From Steroidobacter gossypii (GTDB lineage Bacteria > Pseudomonadota > Gammaproteobacteria > Steroidobacterales > Steroidobacteraceae): a stretch of DNA of 64,000 nt. Positions within the stretch are counted from its first letter, which is position 1. Each line of letters begins with the position of its first letter. Made by a program: the position numbers and the translations under genes. The stretch spans positions 868,001 to 932,000 of the forward strand of contig NZ_JAEVLS010000001.1 of the NCBI RefSeq assembly GCF_016801985.1. The letters are read 5' to 3'. The notes under the pieces were generated by a model. The model had not been told where the DNA came from. It did no database searches and was given only the letters and a program-made list of their open reading frames with translations. This document shows, in pieces, positions 16,561 through 24,169 of the stretch.

Positions 16561-18387
16561 ATGCAGAGAAGCAAGCTGCTGGCAACTCTGACCTATGCTT
16601 TGTTGCTCCCAGGCCTGGCCTGCGCCCAGGAAAGTTCCACCCGAGCCGCTCCGACCCGGAGCGCCCAGGCTCAACCCAGCCGCTCCACCGTCGACGCGTT
16701 TTTCGCTCGCTTTAGCGATGAATGGGTGCGCGGCAATCCGGACCTCGCGACCAGCTCGCGGTATTTCTCGGGCGAGGAACAGAGCCGCCTCGAGCAGCAA
16801 CTCACGCCGCGCACGCGCGCCTACTCGCTGGAACGCATCAAGCTGGCGAAGCGCGGGCTCGCGGATTTGCAGAAATACGATCGCAGCAAGATGAGCGAGG
16901 CGCAGCGCGTCTCCGCCGAGCTGATGCAGTGGCAGCTCGAAACCATTGTCGCCGGCGAAGCCTATCTGGATTACGACTTTCCGCTGGACCAATTCAGTGG
17001 CGCCAATGTGGGCCTGGTCGAGTCGCTCACGCTGCGCCATCCGCTGGTCAAACCCGAAGACGCGTCCAATTACGTGGCTCGCATGAAGCAGATCGGCACG
17101 CGCATGGACGAAGCAGTGGCCGAGGCGCGTCGGCTGGCCGCCAAGAAAATGGTGCCGCCGCGGTTCATCGTGGAGACCACGCTCAAGTCGATGCGCACCT
17201 TCAGCGACGCCGCCCCGGCACAGAATCCGCTGGTGACCGCGTTTGCTCAGCGCATTCAGAACATCGAGGGCTTGAGCACCGCGCAACGTACGGAGTTGCA
17301 AGGCCAGGCGACGCGGATCGTCACCGAGCAGGTGTATCCGGCGTGGCGTCGAGCCATCGCGCTGCTGGAAGGCATCCTGCCGAACACCACCAACGACGCC
17401 GGCTTGTGGCGCTTCGAAGGCGGCGACAAGGCCTACGCGTACGCGCTCGGCCGCTTTACCACCACCAAGCTCACCGCCGATGAGATCCATGAGATCGGTT
17501 TGCAACAGGTGGCGCGCATCGAAGGCGAGATGGACAAGATCTTCCGCAAGCTCGGCCGCACTCAGGGCACGGTCGCCGAGCGCGTCAAGCAGCTGCGCGC
17601 CGACTTGTCCTATCCCGATCCAACATCGGATGCGAGCCGCTCCGCCATCATGCGTGACATCGACGCCATGATGGCCGACGCGCTCAAGCGCAGTCCGTCA
17701 CTGTTCGATCTGCAACCGAAGTCACCGGTGGTCGCACAACCATTCCCTCGCTTTCGTGAGGCGAGCGCCGCGGCCAACTACAACCGCGCGCCACTCGATG
17801 GCTCGCGCTCGGCGATCTTTCAGATGCCGTTGCGGCCGCAGCGCATGACCAAGTTCGGGCTGCGCACACTGGTGTATCACGAGACCGTGCCGGGTCATCA
17901 CTTCCAGATCGCGCTCGAGCAGGAGAACACCGAGCTGCCCAAGTTCCGCCAGGCGCGCGTGCTGGGCGGGATCTCGGCCATGTCCGAAGGCTGGGCGCTG
18001 TACGCGGAGAATCTGGTGGCCGAGAACGGCTGGTATGAAGGCGATCCCGAAGGCTTGCTTGGCATGCTGGACGCGCAGTTGTTCCGCGCACGGCGTCTGG
18101 TGGTCGACACTGGATTGCACGCGAAGAAATGGACGAGGCAGCAAGCCATCGACTACGGCCTCGAGGCCAGCGAAGTCGAACGTTACGTGGTGTATCCCGG
18201 CCAGGCCTGCTCTTACATGATCGGCCAGCTGGAGATTCTGAAGCTGCGCGATCGCGCTCGCGAAGCGCTTGGCGACAAGTTCTCGCCTCAGCAGTTTCAT
18301 AACGTGGTGCTCCGAACCGGCACCGCGCCGCTGGAGCTGCTGGGACGTGAGGTCGACCGCTACGTGGCGAGCGCTTCGGCGAACTGA
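16561..18387 (+). CDS. DUF885 family exported metallopeptidase-like protein
   Basis: A 608-residue protein with a signal peptide (LLATLTYALLLPGLACAQ). It carries the DUF885 hallmark HETVPGHHFQ at residues 440-449, where His440, Glu441 and His446/447 are candidate zinc ligands and catalytic base, and downstream GGISAMSEGWALYAENL and YPGQACSYMIGQLEILKLRD. The family is related to M32-like or oligopeptidase-type metallopeptidases and is common as multiple exported paralogues in gammaproteobacteria; true substrates are mostly unknown. The ATG follows a GAGGGGAAGTGA. The gene is divergent from the TrhO-RluA fusion. Confidence 0.85.
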   Translation: MQRSKLLATLTYALLLPGLACAQESSTRAAPTRSAQAQPSRSTVDAFFARFSDEWVRGNPDLATSSRYFSGEEQSRLEQQLTPRTRAYSLERIKLAKRGLADLQKYDRSKMSEAQRVSAELMQWQLETIVAGEAYLDYDFPLDQFSGANVGLVESLTLRHPLVKPEDASNYVARMKQIGTRMDEAVAEARRLAAKKMVPPRFIVETTLKSMRTFSDAAPAQNPLVTAFAQRIQNIEGLSTAQRTELQGQATRIVTEQVYPAWRRAIALLEGILPNTTNDAGLWRFEGGDKAYAYALGRFTTTKLTADEIHEIGLQQVARIEGEMDKIFRKLGRTQGTVAERVKQLRADLSYPDPTSDASRSAIMRDIDAMMADALKRSPSLFDLQPKSPVVAQPFPRFREASAAANYNRAPLDGSRSAIFQMPLRPQRMTKFGLRTLVYHETVPGHHFQIALEQENTELPKFRQARVLGGISAMSEGWALYAENLVAENGWYEGDPEGLLGMLDAQLFRARRLVVDTGLHAKKWTRQQAIDYGLEASEVERYVVYPGQACSYMIGQLEILKLRDRAREALGDKFSPQQFHNVVLRTGTAPLELLGREVDRYVASASAN

Positions 18388-18389
18388 GA

Positions 18390-18426
18390 AATAAAAAGGG
18401 ATTGGCGTCAGCGCGACGCCAATCCC
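18390..18426 (-). terminator. Rho-independent terminator
   Basis: A perfect 12-bp stem (GGGATTGGCGTC / GACGCCAATCCC, 18398-18426) with a 5-base loop is followed on the minus strand by TTTTTATTT. This terminates the Ig/Fn3 lipoprotein gene, which ends at 18464. It lies only 11 bp past the DUF885 stop and may serve that gene too, though it lacks a T tract in that direction. Confidence 0.88.
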
Positions 18427-18463
18427 TCCCGTCAGATCCTCTAGGAGCTGCGTACGATGCGAG

Positions 18464-19186
18464 TTAGCTGATCGTGCGCGAGATGACGTTGGAGAGCTTG
18501 CTCTCTTCGCCCGACGCCGTGAAGGCACGCACCGCGAAGTAATAAGTGCCACGCGGCAGGTTCTGCACCGTGAAGGTGTTCTGACCCGCGCTGGCCACTT
18601 CGATCGACCGCACCATCGCGTTCTGGTTGGTGCCGTAGTGAATGCGATAGCCCGCCAGATCCTGCAGCGTCTCGCCCGACTCGGTGCGAGTCGGCACGTC
18701 CCAGGACAGAGACACGCCAGGACCGGAAGCGGCCTGCGAGGGCGTCGAGCCGGTCGCGCCGACGGTGATCGAGAAGGCCGTCAGGGAGGCGCTGGCCTTG
18801 CCATCGCTGACCGTGATCACGATGTCGTTGGTGCTGGCCTGCGAGGTCGGCGTGCCGGAGAGCTGGCCGGTGGCCGTGTTGAACTGCGCCCAGTCGGGCT
18901 TGTTCTGGATGGAGAACGCGAGCGTGTCGCCGTCATCGTCGGTGGCGTTCGGCGTCATCGAATAGTTGCTACCGACGGCGGCCTCCGTGACCGGAGTACC
19001 GGAGATCTTTGGCGCGGAGTTCGCGCCGCTATTGGCGCTGCCGTCACCGGAAGCGCCGGAAGCGCTGGCTGACGCGGCGCCGCCGCCACCGCCACCACCA
19101 CCGCAACCCGCGGTCATCACACCCGTCATCACCAGCGCCAGCAAGCCACCACGCTGCACCCACTTCCCGACATTCGCCTTCTGCAT
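18464..19186 (-). CDS. Lipoprotein with putative Ig and fibronectin III domains
   Basis: A 240-residue lipoprotein. The signal peptide ends in the lipobox VMTAGC with lipidated Cys28, followed by an unusual run of eight glycines and a Ser/Ala/Gly linker. A putative-Ig (cadherin-like) domain (APKISGTPVTEAAVGSNYSM to SASLTAFSITV) and a fibronectin III-like domain (GVSLSWDVPT to GEESKLSNVIS) follow. AAGG lies about eight bases before the ATG. Both domain types are adhesive or scaffold folds, so a surface or matrix role is likely. It is preceded by a c-di-GMP-I riboswitch, which fits a biofilm- or motility-linked function. Confidence 0.85.
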   Translation of the reverse strand: MQKANVGKWVQRGGLLALVMTGVMTAGCGGGGGGGGAASASASGASGDGSANSGANSAPKISGTPVTEAAVGSNYSMTPNATDDDGDTLAFSIQNKPDWAQFNTATGQLSGTPTSQASTNDIVITVSDGKASASLTAFSITVGATGSTPSQAASGPGVSLSWDVPTRTESGETLQDLAGYRIHYGTNQNAMVRSIEVASAGQNTFTVQNLPRGTYYFAVRAFTASGEESKLSNVISRTIS

Positions 19187-19330
19187 CAGACAGCCCTTGT
19201 TACATCTGCCGGCGCTCGCGCGCGCGGCGTGAAATTTCCAAGGGCGGACGGGGTCACTCACCTGCGACCCGACGAATCATCGGTGTACTCGCGTACACAT
19301 AGAACAGCCGTGCTTGCGGCACAGTGTGTT

Positions 19331-19430
19331 CTCGCTAATTCGGCAGCCCCGCTGTCATCGGGCGTGAGCCCTTTAGACCGGTAGCTTTGCGTCCCCGACT
19401 TTCGACGGGTTTGCCCTTGACGGTAGCGAG
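19331..19430 (-). promoter_or_regulatory. Cyclic di-GMP-I (GEMM) riboswitch
   Basis: Read on the minus strand, the aptamer has the signature blocks AGGGCAAACC, a GAAA tetraloop hairpin, GGGACGCAAAGC, CCGG, and the final GGGGCTGCCG. A perfect 7-bp P1 stem (CTCGCTA, 19430-19424, with TAGCGAG, 19337-19331) closes it. It lies 144 bp upstream of the lipoprotein start and is on its sense strand. The 144-base platform contains a GTGTAC-GCGA-GTACAC hairpin. Whether the switch turns expression on or off cannot be read with confidence. Confidence 0.9.
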
Positions 19431-19586
19431 CCTCGATTGCTCCCTCTCGAGGTGGCGATAGCCGCTGGTTGCGCGCGCACACGCGCCGCCGGCACGGCTG
19501 TCACCTTGTTTCAGTCAGACGAAGAAGTTTTCTAGACTCCTCGACCCGCTGCGGCATCCGCACTCCATGCGGATCCGTTTGTGATC

Positions 19587-19642
19587 ATTGGACGCCAGTT
19601 TCGCGCTTGCGCGGCTCCTTACCCATCGGAGAGGCACCCAAT
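19587..19642 (-). other. Unassigned three-way-junction RNA fold upstream of the riboswitch
   Basis: On the minus strand ATTGGGTGCC pairs with GGCGTCCAAT over 10 bp (two G-T wobbles) and encloses two further hairpins (CTCC/GGAG with a 9-base loop, and CGCG/CGCG with a CAAG loop), followed by GAAACT. A separate perfect 7-bp hairpin (ATCCGCA/TGCGGAT) lies at 19556-19574. I could not match it to a riboswitch class I know. It would lie in the same leader transcript as the c-di-GMP aptamer. Confidence 0.4.
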
Positions 19643-19755
19643 GTCTTGACGCGGGATGGAGCATAGCGACCCCCGGCGAATACTCAATCCTGTCTGCGAA
19701 TAGCGGCAACGTCGCTGTCCCCCGACGTTTGCAAACAAACATTGGCGCCGGCGAT

Positions 19756-19771
19756 TGTGACTTGGATCACA
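19756..19771. promoter_or_regulatory. Perfect CRP/Clp-type site TGTGA-N6-TCACA
   Basis: TGTGACTTGGATCACA is an exact match to the CRP half-site palindrome with a 6-bp centre. It lies in the 711-bp gap upstream of the riboswitch-controlled lipoprotein and downstream of the helicase stop. No other gene start is near, so it most likely acts on the lipoprotein leader promoter. Confidence 0.6.
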
Positions 19772-19897
19772 TCGGCCAATCTGGATCGAGTCACGCCTGG
19801 TTGCGGCTCGGATTTCGGCCGCAACGTTTTCAGGCTTTATTTATAGGGGTTTGGTGATGATCGGACGGCTCGCGTTGGTGGGCGCGAGCCGCCGGAT

Positions 19898-22378
19898 TCA
19901 ACGACGGCGTTTGCTGTCGCGTGGCGCGCGGGACTTCGGCTTCGCGCCTCTGGTCTCGGTCTTGTTACCAAATTTCGGCGCGCTCGGGCGCTCGCGTCGG
20001 AGCTTTTCTACGTGCGATTTCAGGGCTCGACTGATCTGGAGCGGCTGCCCCGCGACGCGGACTTTCTGCAGCGTGCGAAACACGTCCTTGGGCATGCCCG
20101 AAGGAAGATCGACGAAGCTGTGATCGTCGCGGATCACCACGCGGCCGATGTGGCGACCTTCCAGGCCGACTTCGTTGGCAATGGCGCCGACGATGTTGCC
20201 TGGCTTGACGCCGTGCATCAGGCCGACTTCGACCCGATACGTTTCCACGTCCTCGTCGCCGCCGCGCCGGCGGCCCTCGCGGCTCTCATCCCCGCTGCGG
20301 CTTTCCAACCTGTCGCGGCTCTCGCGGCGGGCAGGCCTGTCGTCGCCGGCATCGCGCCTTGGTCGGCGCTCGCGTTGATCCTCTGTAGTGGCCTCCGCCT
20401 CAGCACGTTCCGTATGCCGTTCTTCAGGGAATGTCTCAGCCGCTTCGGACTCGCTCGTTCCGGTCACGCTCGCTTCGACCTCGCCTGGTGCGCCGGTGAG
20501 ACCTTGCCGTTCGCGCTCGGCACGCTGCAGCGCCCGACGCTCGCGGCGATTCGGCGGCCGCGGCCCTTGCTCGACCTCGTCCGCTTGCTCGGAGCGTGCG
20601 GCTCGGTCGGGCCGCTCTGCTTGATGCGCCCAGGTCGCTCGCTCGGGCCGTCCTGTTGATTCGTCGGCTTCCCTTCGCTCGAACCGTGCAGCTCGTGGCG
20701 ACCGGGCGGCGGGTTCGCGGTCTTCGCTTCGATCGGACCAGGCGGCTCGTTCCGACCGTGCGCCGGACGCCCGTTCTTCGCTTCGCTCGAACCGTGCAGC
20801 TCGTGGCGACCGGGCGGCGGGTTCGCGGTCTTCGCTTCGATCGGACCAGGTGGGGCGATCGGAACGGCGCGAGGAGTCAGAGGGTTCGGCTTCGAGGCGA
20901 GCGGCGCGCTTGGCGTATTTTTCGTCGCGGGCGGCGCGATCGGGGCGAGGGGCGCGTTCGCGGCGGGGGCGATCGGATGGGTCCTGGTCGTACGCGCGGG
21001 CCGAGGGTTCGAGCAACAAGGGAGTGGCCCCTTGGGCGATGCTGGCGAGGGCGGCGGCGATCTCGGCGGCGGAAACGTTGTTGTCTCGCTCGTAACTCTC
21101 GATCAGCGGCAGAAACGCCTGGCCGGCATTGGCAGCAATCGCCGCCGTCAGCTTCTCATTGAACCGGGCGACGCGACGTTCGTTCACATCCTCGATGGTG
21201 GGCAACTGCATCTGCTCGACGTTCTGCCGAGTCGCCCGCTCGATGACACGCAGCATGTTTCTTTCACGAGGCGCGATAAACAGAATCGCCTCACCGCTGC
21301 GCCCCGCCCGCCCCGTCCGCCCGATACGATGAACATATGACTCGGGATCGTAAGGCACATCGTAGTTCACCACATGACTCACCCGCTCCACGTCCAACCC
21401 GCGCGCGGCAACGTCAGTAGCAACAACGATATCGATCTGCCCCGACTTCAACCGCGCAATCGTCCTCTCACGTTGGACCTGCGCGATATCTCCATTCAAA
21501 GCCTCGACTGCAAACCCACGAGCAGACAACCGCTCCGCCAACTCTTCGGTCGAAATCTTGGTGCGTGTGAAAACGAGCATGGCGTCGAACGGCTCGGCCT
21601 CGAGAATCCGCGTCAACGCATCGAGTTTGTGCATGCCGCTGACGATCCAATACCGCTGCCGGATCTTGCTCGCCGTGGTCGTCTTGCTCCGAATGGTCAC
21701 TTCCGCCGGCGAGCGCAGATGATGTTGAGCGATGCGCCGCACCTGCGCCGGCATGGTGGCCGAGAACAACGCGATCTGTCGCTCCGAGGGAATCTGCTCC
21801 AGGATCCACTCGACATCGTCGATGAACCCCATGCGTAACATTTCATCCGCCTCGTCGAGCACGAGATGACGCAGCGAGGAAAGGTTGAGCGTGCCGCGCT
21901 TCATGTGATCCATCGCGCGACCCGGTGTGGCCACCACGACATGTACGCCACGGCGCAGGCTATGCAGCTGCGGCGTGTAGCTCTGCCCGCCATAGACGGG
22001 CAGTACGTGAAATCCCTTCATGTAACTGGCGTACCGCTGGAACGCCTCGGCGACCTGAATCGCCAGCTCACGCGTCGGCACCAGCACCAGCGCCTGAGGG
22101 ACCGCCTCGCCGATGTCGATCTTGGAAAGAATGGGCAGTGCGAACGCCGCCGTCTTGCCGGTGCCGGTCTGCGCCTGGCCGACCACGTCGCTGCCGGACA
22201 GCAGATGAGGAATGGTGGCGGCCTGGATGGGCGAAGGGGACTCGTAGCCCACGTCCCGCAGCGCTTTGAGCACGGCGTCGCTCAGGGCGAGGTCTGTAAA
22301 AGCGGGGCTTTCGCCCGGGGTCTGTTCGGAAGAAGCGGGCAAGGAAACCTCGAATTTCGCGGGCGCGGACTGCGGCAA
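19898..22378 (-). CDS. DEAD-box ATP-dependent RNA helicase (DeaD/CsdA-like)
   Basis: An 826-residue helicase. RecA domain 1 has the Q motif region (SPSPIQAATIP), Walker A AQTGTGKT (69-76), DEAD in VLDEADEML and SAT in FSATMP; domain 2 has HRIGRTGRAGR. A linker of about 250 residues rich in Arg, Asp, Ser and Pro follows, then a DbpA-like RNA-binding domain (VEVGLMHGVKPGNIVGAIAN) and a basic tail. The type assists ribosome assembly and mRNA turnover, often in the cold. The start is a TTG at 22378 because no ATG or GTG lies upstream of the conserved core; the ribosome site is poor. A 24-bp hairpin (19867-19890) sits just past the stop. Confidence 0.93.
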   Translation of the reverse strand: MPQSAPAKFEVSLPASSEQTPGESPAFTDLALSDAVLKALRDVGYESPSPIQAATIPHLLSGSDVVGQAQTGTGKTAAFALPILSKIDIGEAVPQALVLVPTRELAIQVAEAFQRYASYMKGFHVLPVYGGQSYTPQLHSLRRGVHVVVATPGRAMDHMKRGTLNLSSLRHLVLDEADEMLRMGFIDDVEWILEQIPSERQIALFSATMPAQVRRIAQHHLRSPAEVTIRSKTTTASKIRQRYWIVSGMHKLDALTRILEAEPFDAMLVFTRTKISTEELAERLSARGFAVEALNGDIAQVQRERTIARLKSGQIDIVVATDVAARGLDVERVSHVVNYDVPYDPESYVHRIGRTGRAGRSGEAILFIAPRERNMLRVIERATRQNVEQMQLPTIEDVNERRVARFNEKLTAAIAANAGQAFLPLIESYERDNNVSAAEIAAALASIAQGATPLLLEPSARAYDQDPSDRPRRERAPRPDRAARDEKYAKRAARLEAEPSDSSRRSDRPTWSDRSEDREPAARSPRAARFERSEERASGARSERAAWSDRSEDREPAARSPRAARFERREADESTGRPERATWAHQAERPDRAARSEQADEVEQGPRPPNRRERRALQRAERERQGLTGAPGEVEASVTGTSESEAAETFPEERHTERAEAEATTEDQRERRPRRDAGDDRPARRESRDRLESRSGDESREGRRRGGDEDVETYRVEVGLMHGVKPGNIVGAIANEVGLEGRHIGRVVIRDDHSFVDLPSGMPKDVFRTLQKVRVAGQPLQISRALKSHVEKLRRERPSAPKFGNKTETRGAKPKSRAPRDSKRRR
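20673..20850. repeat. In-frame direct repeat inside the helicase gene
   Basis: A perfect 70-bp sequence occurs at 20673-20742 and again at 20781-20850, offset 108 bp, exactly 36 codons. It encodes the repeated WSDRSEDREPAARSPRAARF of the helicase linker. This is a recent tandem duplication that keeps the frame. Confidence 0.9.
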
Positions 22379-22460
22379 GGGCGCGCGAGTTTACACATCC
22401 AGCGGCCGGTCCGCAGGAAACAGTGAAATCACCGCCGGCTCTGGCTTATGACAGGCGGCG

Positions 22461-22838
22461 TCAGCGCCGCACCATCTTCTGCAACAACTGCTCGAGCACC
22501 CGAGAAGGTTCATCGGTGCGGCCGGTATGGACCGACGAGGTCTGGATCATGGTACTGCGCGGCGCCACCAACCAATGGAAACGCTCGCGAGGCGTGAGTC
22601 GACCGATCGGGCCGGATCCCGAGCAGATGGCAGGGATGCTGGCGAGATTCTCACGAACCATGTCGAGATCGATATCCGGGGCGAGCGCACGCAGGCGCTG
22701 CTCGTCCAGTTCGATGCGGGCGGCGAGGTACTCCAACGCCGGACACGAGACGATCACGCCGACGTTGACGAATTCTTCGCGTTCGACCCGAGGCACGACG
22801 CGAATGATGGCGTAGTCATACGAGCACGGCGCGCGCAC
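22461..22838 (-). CDS. DUF3037 family protein
   Basis: A 125-residue protein beginning YDYAIIRVVPRVEREEFVNV, which is the typical start of DUF3037 proteins; the core continues with GVIVSCPALEYLAARIELDE. The function of the family is unknown, but it is usually found next to a HipA-like kinase gene, as here. The GTG start at 22838 lies inside the end of that upstream gene, overlapping by 23 bp, so translation is probably coupled. Soluble, no signal peptide. Confidence 0.8.
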   Translation of the reverse strand: MRAPCSYDYAIIRVVPRVEREEFVNVGVIVSCPALEYLAARIELDEQRLRALAPDIDLDMVRENLASIPAICSGSGPIGRLTPRERFHWLVAPRSTMIQTSSVHTGRTDEPSRVLEQLLQKMVRR

Positions 22839-23592
22839 GCTTCACCTCGTCGAAAAACAGATGCGGCGCCTGCAGGCGGCGCAGGAGATATTCGCCATAG
22901 GCGGCGCGATATTCGGCGGCGCTCGAGAAAGTCGCATCGCCTCTCAGCAATGCGTCGGGAATCAAGGCCACGATGTGTTGGATGGCTGCGGGGGTGATGT
23001 GTGTGAGCATGTGCTCGTGCGCTTCATCCAAAGCGGTCGCGAACGGCAGCAGGACGTGATCGCGGATCATGGGAAATGCGTCGCGGCTTCGTTCCAGATA
23101 TTGCGCCCAGGAGTGATGAAAGTACAAAGCGGCGCCGTGATCGATGAGGCGCAGCTGGCGGTGCCACACCAGCATGTTGGTGTTGCGAGCGGTGCGGTCG
23201 ACGTTGGTGACGAATGCGTCGAACCAGACGATCTTCGAGGCGAGGATCGCGTCGGGGTGGAACACCACGGGGTCGAAGGTGATGGCGCCGGGGAGGTAGT
23301 CCAGGGCGACGTTGAGGCCGCCGCTGGCTCGAATGAGATCCTGGATTTCGGGGTCCGGTTCGGTGCGGGCCAGGTCGGGGTCGAGCTCTATCAACACGAT
23401 TTCTGGCACTGGGAGGCCGGCGGCGCGGGCGATTTCGCCGGCAATGAGTTCGGCGATCAGCGCCTTGGGGCCCTGGCCGGCGCCTCGGAATTTGATGACG
23501 TACATGCCTTCGTCGTCGGCTTCGACGATGGCAGGTACAGAGCCACCCTCGCGCAGAGGCGTGACGTATCTTGTGACTACGACGTTTCTCAC
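22816..23592 (-). CDS. HipA-like kinase family protein
   Basis: A 258-residue protein resembling the short, stand-alone HipA-type kinases. Features include GMYVIKFRGAGQGPKALIAE (lysine of a nucleotide-binding strand), ELIAGEIARAAGLPVPEIVL, WFDAFVTNVDRTARNTNMLV (the catalytic D-x4-N-type loop) and LRLIDHGAALYFHH (the metal-binding D). It is shorter than HipA toxin and has no HipB-type antitoxin beside it; the partner is the overlapping DUF3037 gene. Its target is unknown. The GTG at 23592 has no ribosome site but a TATAAT ends seven bases upstream, suggesting a leaderless mRNA. Confidence 0.75.
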   Translation of the reverse strand: MRNVVVTRYVTPLREGGSVPAIVEADDEGMYVIKFRGAGQGPKALIAELIAGEIARAAGLPVPEIVLIELDPDLARTEPDPEIQDLIRASGGLNVALDYLPGAITFDPVVFHPDAILASKIVWFDAFVTNVDRTARNTNMLVWHRQLRLIDHGAALYFHHSWAQYLERSRDAFPMIRDHVLLPFATALDEAHEHMLTHITPAAIQHIVALIPDALLRGDATFSSAAEYRAAYGEYLLRRLQAPHLFFDEVKRARAVLV

Positions 23593-23599
23593 GGCTGTG

Positions 23600-23605
23600 A
23601 TTATA
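23600..23605 (-). promoter_or_regulatory. Candidate -10 box giving a leaderless transcript
   Basis: TATAAT on the minus strand lies seven bases before the GTG start of the HipA-like gene, so transcription would begin at or very near the start codon. The hexamer 17 bp further upstream (GGCATC) is a poor -35 match. It borders the tandem repeat. Confidence 0.4.
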
Positions 23606-23622
23606 CAGTCGGCTGTTTAGAG

Positions 23623-23728
23623 GATGCCTTGGTGGCTCACTGTCGGGTGTCAGGGAGAGATGCCTTGGTGGTTCACTGTCGGTGTCAGGGAGAGATGCCT
23701 TGGTGGTTCACTGTCGGTGTCAGGGAGA
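23623..23728. repeat. Three tandem 35-36 bp repeats
   Basis: Units begin at 23623, 23659 and 23694; the second and third are identical (35 bp) and the first has one extra G and one substitution. A fourth, diverged partial copy starts at 23729 (GATGCGCCGGTGGCTC). No spacers of constant length exist, so this is not CRISPR. The block is noncoding. Confidence 0.9.
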
Positions 23729-23750
23729 GATGCGCCGGTGGCTCGCGGCG

Positions 23751-23893
23751 GCTGCCGGGGGATATGCCTCCCCGGCACCGCTGCACCCGCCGCGCGTCGC
23801 TGTCGCTCGCGCGTTGCTTGTACGTCCATGTAGCGCTAATGGGTCAACGTCCCTGTTGATCCCATTTGCCGGGGAGGCATATCCCCCGGCAGC
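23751..23893. repeat. 27-bp perfect inverted repeat
   Basis: GCTGCCGGGGGATATGCCTC plus seven more bases (23751-23777) recurs in exact inverse orientation at 23867-23893, 89 bp apart. The arms could form a very stable hairpin in DNA or RNA. The inner 89 bp contain no open frame of note; no transposase and no flanking target duplication were seen. Confidence 0.85.
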
Positions 23894-23947
23894 CGACGCC
23901 GACAGCGCCGTTGTACGGCGAGCGACGCCCGGAGTGTGCTACCGATA

Positions 23948-24077
23948 GCGCGGTTGCACGGAGAGCCTTGCTCGGAGGCTGTCGTCGATAGTGCAGTGGA
24001 AATGCGAGCGGTGCGGTGCTCAGAGGTTGCTGCCGAGCGCAGTTGCACGGCGAGCCGTGCTCGGTGGATGTCGTCGA
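23948..24077. repeat. Imperfect 41-bp direct repeat in noncoding DNA
   Basis: GCGCGGTTGCACGGAGAGCC and 21 following bases (23948-23988) recur at 24037-24077 with five mismatches. More degenerate copies of the GCGCGGTGGTA part follow at 24079 and 24109. This fills the rest of the 577-bp gene-free gap between the HipA-like gene and rhaI. Confidence 0.7.
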
Positions 24078-24169
24078 CGGCGCGGTGGTATCGGCTGTTG
24101 CTGTTGATGGCGCGGTGGTAGCGGGGGCGGCGCCGGTGTTGTGGTACCGGCGCACATCCTGTTGAAGTG

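Noticed and set aside
16447-17505. N-terminal extension of the TrhO-RluA frame
   Set aside because: It is antisense to the DUF885 gene and its signal peptide; TrhO proteins start at MNPIVNIAAYKF.
23623-23760. Tandem repeats resembling a CRISPR array
   Set aside because: Units are head-to-tail with no variable spacers, and no cas genes are near.
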